From: Prevotella sp. UBA3208
GTDB lineage: Bacteria > Bacteroidota > Bacteroidia > Bacteroidales > Bacteroidaceae
DNA: 9,675 nucleotides
Assembly (NCBI GenBank): GCA_002363695.1
Contig: DEWO01000016.1
Coordinates: 834 to 10,508, forward strand
Direction of reading: 5' to 3'
Shown: in pieces, positions 6,503-9,675 of the stretch
Numbering within the stretch: the stretch's first letter is position 1
How the letters are laid out: each line of letters begins with the position of its first letter
Made by a program: the position numbers and the translations under genes
Notes under the pieces: model-generated
Told to the model about the DNA's origin: nothing
The model's database searches: none
Seen by the model: only the letters and a program-made list of their open reading frames with translations

Positions 6503-8185
6503 TTACTTCACGTTCTTGAACTCAAGGTCTTTCTTTGAGAAATCAGCCATCTTGGGATCTTTCTCTACGGCCTGGCGCAGGAAGTAGCCTACCATGCCGT
6601 CATTGCCCTGACGAGCACATACCAAAGCCTGCAGGTAGTCCGTCCATGCATCAGCGGGCTTGACGGCTCTCAGCGTCTGGGCTGCGTTGGCATAGTCCTT
6701 GGTCAGCAGCTGAGCCAGACCGGCACTGTTCGAGATGGTCTTGCTCAAATCCTGAGCAGCCAGCACGTAGTTGCCCTGAGCCAAGTGCAGATTGCCCAGT
6801 GCCTCAGCCAGATTGTAGGCACCGGCAGCCTTGCCAATCAGCGTCTCTGCCTGCTGGACATCACCCTTCTGCAGAGCCAGCATACCCAGGTTGGCATACA
6901 CCTCAGGACAGTTGGGATTGACCGCCTTTGCCTTCTCCAGATACTGGCTGGCCAGCTGGTAGTCACCCTTCTGCCAAGCGAGGGTTGCCAGATTGTTGTA
7001 GGCACGTACATCGTCGGCATAGAGCTGAGTGGTCTGCTTATAGATACGCTCCTTTTCAGCATTGTCGTTGGTCAGGGTTGCAGCATAGAGCATCTCTTCC
7101 ACGCTGAGCTTGTTGGCATCCTGCTTCAGCTGGTCCTTGATTTGCTGGTCGCTACGTCCCACTACGTCGTAGTTGATGGTCAGACGGGCGCGGCGCAGTT
7201 CGGGCAGGATGCCGTCAGCCAACTCGCGGAAACCAGCGCTCATATTCCTAATCTGCTGCTCACGCTCCTCAGGGTCTTTATACATGGAGAGCACACGAAG
7301 GATGACATCCTTGTCCTGGATGTTCGATGCAGCCACCAGCTCCTGGAATCCCTCCCAGTCCTGAGCGGTATAGCTGGCCTCGATGTCTCCTTTCACCTTG
7401 GCCTGCTTCATCTGCTGCTTCACGTAGCCCTCGGCATTCTGCTGGCGCTTGTTGGCCAGTTTCTCGTTCAACTCATAGCCACCGTCCGGAGAAGCGTATG
7501 CCGACACCTCTACGTTCTGCAGCTGCAAGGTCTCCTTCTCCTGACTGATACGCTTCAGCAGAGCCACGAACTCCTGTACAGAGCCCGTCTTCAACTCACT
7601 CTTGCGCAGTTCAGCCTGCTGGATAAGGAAGCGGATGTTGGCATCCTGCTTCTGGGCGACTATGCGCTGGAAGCCGTCCTGAGCCAGACAGCCCTTTGAC
7701 TGCAACAGCGTCTGATGATACAGCTCACTGGTAGCAATCACACCGTCAGCCACCTTCACCGACGGCACCTGAACCTGCTTCTTACCAATCTTGGCGTCGA
7801 AAGTCAGATAGAGGTCACTCTCGCGCATGGCGTCATTGTAGGGGAAAGTGGTCTTCATCGTGTAGTGGCCGCCCAAGATATACGAAATGGTCTGGTTGTT
7901 ACCCAGCACCTTCTCGCCCTGGAATGTAGCAGGCTGTCCTTGGACCACCTGCAGCGAGCCATTCTTGACATACTGCAACTGGGGTATCACACGCACCACA
8001 GCCTTCTTGTTCATATACTTCTCAGGGAACGTACCATTGATGGTTGCCGTTACCTGACCAGCCTCCGTCTCCAGCGGATTGGGGGTTACCTTGAAATTGT
8101 CACTCGAGAGTGCTCCCAGCTTACCTGAGCAGGAAGCCAACAGCCCAGCGGCTGCTGCCAAAAGGAATGTCTTTACAGTTTTCAT
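6503..8185 (-). CDS. OmpA-like and TPR-repeat lipoprotein
   Basis: A 560-residue predicted lipoprotein: signal peptide MKTVKTFLLAAAAGLLASC with Cys19 in lipobox LASC. Residues about 25-150 form a beta-rich N-terminal domain I cannot name. Residues 225-260 (VEVSAYASPDGGYELNEKLA, then NKRQ) match the OmpA-like pattern used by Bacteroidetes envelope proteins, with D234, N240 and R247 at ligand-type positions. The segment ASYTAQDWEGF, DKDVILRVLSMYKDPEERE and LPELRRARLTINYDV (270-341) continues this family type, also seen in DUF3868-like fimbrial proteins. From about 362 onward come TPR helices, clearest at 393-426 (AYNNLATLAWQKGDYQLASQ) and 427-460. It is likely anchored to the outer membrane, where TPRs could scaffold other envelope proteins; peptidoglycan binding is possible but unproven. 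It is the first gene of the minus-strand operon, with a promoter about 30-60 bp upstream. Confidence 0.88.
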   Translation of the reverse strand: MKTVKTFLLAAAAGLLASCSGKLGALSSDNFKVTPNPLETEAGQVTATINGTFPEKYMNKKAVVRVIPQLQYVKNGSLQVVQGQPATFQGEKVLGNNQTISYILGGHYTMKTTFPYNDAMRESDLYLTFDAKIGKKQVQVPSVKVADGVIATSELYHQTLLQSKGCLAQDGFQRIVAQKQDANIRFLIQQAELRKSELKTGSVQEFVALLKRISQEKETLQLQNVEVSAYASPDGGYELNEKLANKRQQNAEGYVKQQMKQAKVKGDIEASYTAQDWEGFQELVAASNIQDKDVILRVLSMYKDPEEREQQIRNMSAGFRELADGILPELRRARLTINYDVVGRSDQQIKDQLKQDANKLSVEEMLYAATLTNDNAEKERIYKQTTQLYADDVRAYNNLATLAWQKGDYQLASQYLEKAKAVNPNCPEVYANLGMLALQKGDVQQAETLIGKAAGAYNLAEALGNLHLAQGNYVLAAQDLSKTISNSAGLAQLLTKDYANAAQTLRAVKPADAWTDYLQALVCARQGNDGMVGYFLRQAVEKDPKMADFSKKDLEFKNVK

Positions 8186-8213
8186 AATAGTATACTAATT
8201 ACAATTTTGGTGG

Positions 8214-8245
8214 CAAAGATACACAAAAACCACGTAAGTACCAAA
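8214..8245 (-). promoter_or_regulatory. Bacteroidetes-type promoter of the five-gene minus-strand operon
   Basis: Read on the minus strand, TTTG (8242-8245) is followed by 20 bp and TATCTTTG (8214-8221), matching the TTTG / TAnnTTTG consensus of the Bacteroidetes primary sigma factor with spacing about one base longer than usual. The -7 box ends 28 bp before the ATG of the OmpA-like/TPR gene, giving a short leader. Confidence 0.8.
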
Positions 8246-8364
8246 TATTCATCTGATTTTCTCTCGTAAACCGAAAAGGAAGCGCCCCCATAGCCTACCC
8301 TCGCTCTAACTACCACTGTTGTCCGATGGTTGCGCCGAAAAACAGAAAAAACAATAAGATAAAT

Positions 8365-8395
8365 TTTGTAGTATCAAGGAAAAAATGTAATTTTG
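8365..8395 (+). promoter_or_regulatory. Bacteroidetes-type promoter of the HU-HTH gene
   Basis: TTTG at 8365-8368, a 19-bp spacer, then TAATTTTG at 8388-8395 fit the consensus exactly. Transcription would begin near 8400-8404, giving a leader of about 150 nt before the start at 8555. Most of that leader is the 21-bp repeat array and an A-rich stretch. Confidence 0.8.
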
Positions 8396-8410
8396 CAACT
8401 GGAAAGTCTA

Positions 8411-8494
8411 TGTTCTCGGCCGAAGTACATAAGTCCGCGGTGCAGAAACACAAGTTCCAGCCGCGGAAACATAAGTTCTCGGCGCAGAAACATA
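8411..8494 (+). repeat. Four imperfect 21-bp tandem repeats with palindromic GC-rich cores
   Basis: Units at 8411-8431, 8432-8452, 8453-8473 and 8474-8494 follow a common plan: AGTTC or a variant, a GC-rich core, then GAAACATA or a variant. The cores are CGGCCG, CCGCGG, CCGCGG and GGCGC; the first three are self-complementary. Units 3 and 4 have paired arms that change together (TTCC with GGAA, TTCT with AGAA), as expected if each forms a small hairpin. Flanking sequence on either side is AT-rich and fits the unit poorly. The array lies between the predicted transcription start and the HU-HTH start codon. Confidence 0.85.
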
Positions 8495-8554
8495 AAAAAG
8501 CAAGTAAGAGAAAAACAAAAACACAGCGTATTAACAACAAAAACAAAATGGCTT

Positions 8555-9208
8555 ATGACAAAATACACTTTGCATGAACTCCCTGGGGAGATGACCGACG
8601 GGAAGAAAGTCGTGTTTCCAAAGATGGAAACCTACTCGCTACACGACTACGAGGCGGTGATACAGCACATGCGCGTCTATGCCGGCAATTTCAGCGAAGG
8701 CACAATCAGAGCCGTCCTCGATGCACTGGTGTCGGTGATGAAAAACTGGATGCCGCTGGGGCACAACCTCAAGATAGACGGCCTGGGCGTGTTCTCGCTG
8801 TCGCTGGGCTTCGATGAGTCAAGCCCGTCGGAAAAGGCAGAAAAGAACAACCCACATGACAGTCCGAAAACAAAATACCGACACGTCTGCATCAAAGGCA
8901 TCAACTTCAAGCCCGACCAGAAGTTGTTGCGGGCGATGAACAAAGAGGCTCAATTCGAGCGTGGCGAGGCCGGCATCCAGGTGCCTCGGCGTACAAAGCT
9001 CAGCCGCGAGGAACGCGTGGCAAGAGCCAGAGCCATCATAGCGCAGAAGGGATTCATGACGCTCTACGACTATGCTAATGCCACCCTTCAGAGCCGCTCT
9101 GTTGCCTCGAAGGACCTACGCCAAATCGTAGCCGACCCCACCTCGGGCATCACCACCCGAGGCACCCATTCGCACAAGGTGTGGTTACTGACACAAACGG
9201 ATAAATAA
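8555..9208 (+). CDS. HU/IHF-like DNA-binding protein with C-terminal helix-turn-helix domain
   Basis: A 217-residue protein from ATG 8555. Residues about 28-128 form an HU/IHF-like domain: SEGTIRAVLDALVSVMKNWM (47-66) is the dimerisation helix region, KIDGLGVFSL (73-82) corresponds to the conserved turn of HU, and IKGINFKPDQKLLRAM (113-128) to its C-terminal strand and helix. A basic linker (VPRRTKLSREERVARARAI) leads into a second domain at about 150-212, with FMTLYDYANATLQSRSVASK and DPTSGITTRGTHSHKVWLL, typical of a winged HTH found on Bacteroidales HU-like proteins. It is much longer than the usual 90-residue HU. The frame is open upstream to 8393, but the first ATGs lie inside the repeat leader and code an unrelated Arg/Ser-rich stretch, so 8555 is preferred. 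The protein likely shapes DNA or regulates specific sites; its targets are unknown. Confidence 0.85.
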   Translation: MTKYTLHELPGEMTDGKKVVFPKMETYSLHDYEAVIQHMRVYAGNFSEGTIRAVLDALVSVMKNWMPLGHNLKIDGLGVFSLSLGFDESSPSEKAEKNNPHDSPKTKYRHVCIKGINFKPDQKLLRAMNKEAQFERGEAGIQVPRRTKLSREERVARARAIIAQKGFMTLYDYANATLQSRSVASKDLRQIVADPTSGITTRGTHSHKVWLLTQTDK

Positions 9209-9220
9209 TCTCGGATATCC

Positions 9221-9251
9221 TTGGATATTAGGGGAAATAGTTGTATCTTTG
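9221..9251 (+). promoter_or_regulatory. Bacteroidetes-type promoter of the cupin lipoprotein gene
   Basis: TTGG at 9221-9224, a 19-bp spacer and TATCTTTG at 9244-9251 match the consensus. The -7 box lies 44 bp before the ATG at 9296. The -33 element overlaps a pair of GGATAT repeats 10 bp apart (9213-9218 and 9223-9228), a possible operator. Confidence 0.8.
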
Positions 9252-9295
9252 CAGCACCGAGATAACAGATTATCTATAAAATTAAGACGAAGACT

Positions 9296-9675
9296 ATGAA
9301 GATTATGAATTGGGTGCTCGCCGCCACCCTTACCATCTACGGCACAACATTTTGTTTGACATCTTGTAAGGAGGCCAAGGCACAGGAGGACAACCCCGTA
9401 CAGCAGGTGGTGTCAACCGAGCTGATTCGCACCTCGCAGAGCTGGGACGGCGTGGAGCTGCCCGACTATCTGCAGGGCCGCCCGGAGCTGGTGGCCATGA
9501 AGTATGTGTTCCCCGCCGGGCAGAAGCTGGGCTGGCACCATCATCCCGTGATGAACTACGGCATACTGGTGCAGGGCGAGCTGACCATCATCGGACAGGA
9601 CGGAAAGGAGAAGACCGTCCATGAGGGCGAGCCCGTCGTGGAAATGGTGAACACCATCCACCACGGCGAGAACCG
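9296..9675 (+). CDS. Cupin-domain lipoprotein, 3' end outside the window
   Basis: From ATG 9296 the frame is open for 126 codons to the window edge and reads MKIMNWVLAATLTIYGTTFC, then LTSCKEAKAQ, so a signal peptide with lipobox LTSC and lipidated Cys24 is predicted. The mature part shows a cupin fold: FPAGQKLGWHHHPVMNYGIL (72-91) with H81-H83 is motif 1, though the usual metal-binding Glu is not clear, and VQGELTI follows. EGEPVVEMVNTIHHGEN (110-126) is the start of motif 2 with H122-H123. Small single-cupin proteins bind a metal and act as enzymes, sensors or binding proteins; none can be chosen here. A second ATG at 9305 is possible, but the first keeps the lysine of the signal n-region. 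It has its own promoter and is separated from the HU-HTH gene by 87 bp. Confidence 0.85.
   Translation, partial: MKIMNWVLAATLTIYGTTFCLTSCKEAKAQEDNPVQQVVSTELIRTSQSWDGVELPDYLQGRPELVAMKYVFPAGQKLGWHHHPVMNYGILVQGELTIIGQDGKEKTVHEGEPVVEMVNTIHHGEN

Larger units (their letters stand above)
8186..8554. other. Divergent intergenic region with two promoters and a repeat leader (369 bp)
   Basis: This region separates the minus-strand operon from the plus-strand HU-HTH gene. The operon promoter lies at 8214-8245 and the HU-HTH promoter at 8365-8395. The predicted leader of the latter, about 150 nt, contains four 21-bp repeats. Between about 8246 and 8364 I see no gene, RNA or clear repeat. No rho-independent terminator is visible. 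Confidence 0.7.

Noticed and set aside
6785..7699. 304-codon plus-strand frame opposite the TPR lipoprotein gene
   Set aside because: It has no domain, promoter or start context, and the minus-strand protein is clearly real; high-GC codon bias opens the opposite frame.
8411..8494. CRISPR array or CRISPR remnant
   Set aside because: The 21-bp units abut without unique spacers, vary internally and no cas genes are present, so the array is a tandem repeat rather than repeat-spacer DNA.
8310..8546. Minus-strand Cys/Phe-rich frame with LCFCAEN-type heptads
   Set aside because: It is the complement of the 21-bp repeat leader, has no suitable promoter or start context and matches no family I know.

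Overview
The window looks like chromosomal DNA from a member of the Bacteroidales, most likely Prevotella or a close relative. The grounds are Bacteroidetes-type promoters (TTTG or TTGG, about 19-20 bp, then TAnnTTTG) upstream of three transcription units, A-rich leaders mostly without Shine-Dalgarno sequences, and protein types typical of the group: a lipoprotein with a DUF4369-like and a thioredoxin-like domain, an OmpA-like/TPR lipoprotein, and an HU-like protein fused to a helix-turn-helix domain. The genus is inferred, not proven.

Left end (1-1001): the last 45 codons of a YifB/ComM-type AAA+ protein are followed 23 bp later by a Nudix hydrolase. Next come about 320 bp without an intact gene. 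They hold two inward-facing -7 promoter-like boxes forming a 12-bp inverted repeat, and a gene start that breaks off after about 12 codons.

Centre (1002-8185): five minus-strand genes lie 12-29 bp apart and appear to be one operon read from a promoter at about 8214-8245. In order of transcription they are an OmpA-like/TPR lipoprotein, a lipoprotein whose thioredoxin-like domain has lost its CxxC cysteines, a GltD/GltA-type NADPH-dependent glutamate synthase flavoprotein, an AsmA-like membrane-anchored protein with a 33-bp tandem repeat coding a Lys/Ala/Glu tail, and an AlkD-type DNA alkylation repair protein with its key residues intact. Three of the five are envelope proteins; the flavoprotein and the DNA repair gene do not obviously belong to the same pathway.

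Right end (8186-9675): a 369-bp divergent intergenic region carries the operon promoter and a well-formed plus-strand promoter. The leader of the plus-strand transcript contains four imperfect 21-bp repeats with GC-rich palindromic cores, followed by an HU-HTH DNA-binding protein gene. A further promoter then drives a cupin-domain lipoprotein cut off by the window end.

The most unusual items are the 21-bp repeats in the leader of a DNA-binding protein gene, the 8-bp repeat (not a multiple of three) within a signal-peptide coding region, the cysteine-less thioredoxin-like domain, and the orphan promoter/gene remnant near 760-871. I did not find a clearly new multi-gene system.
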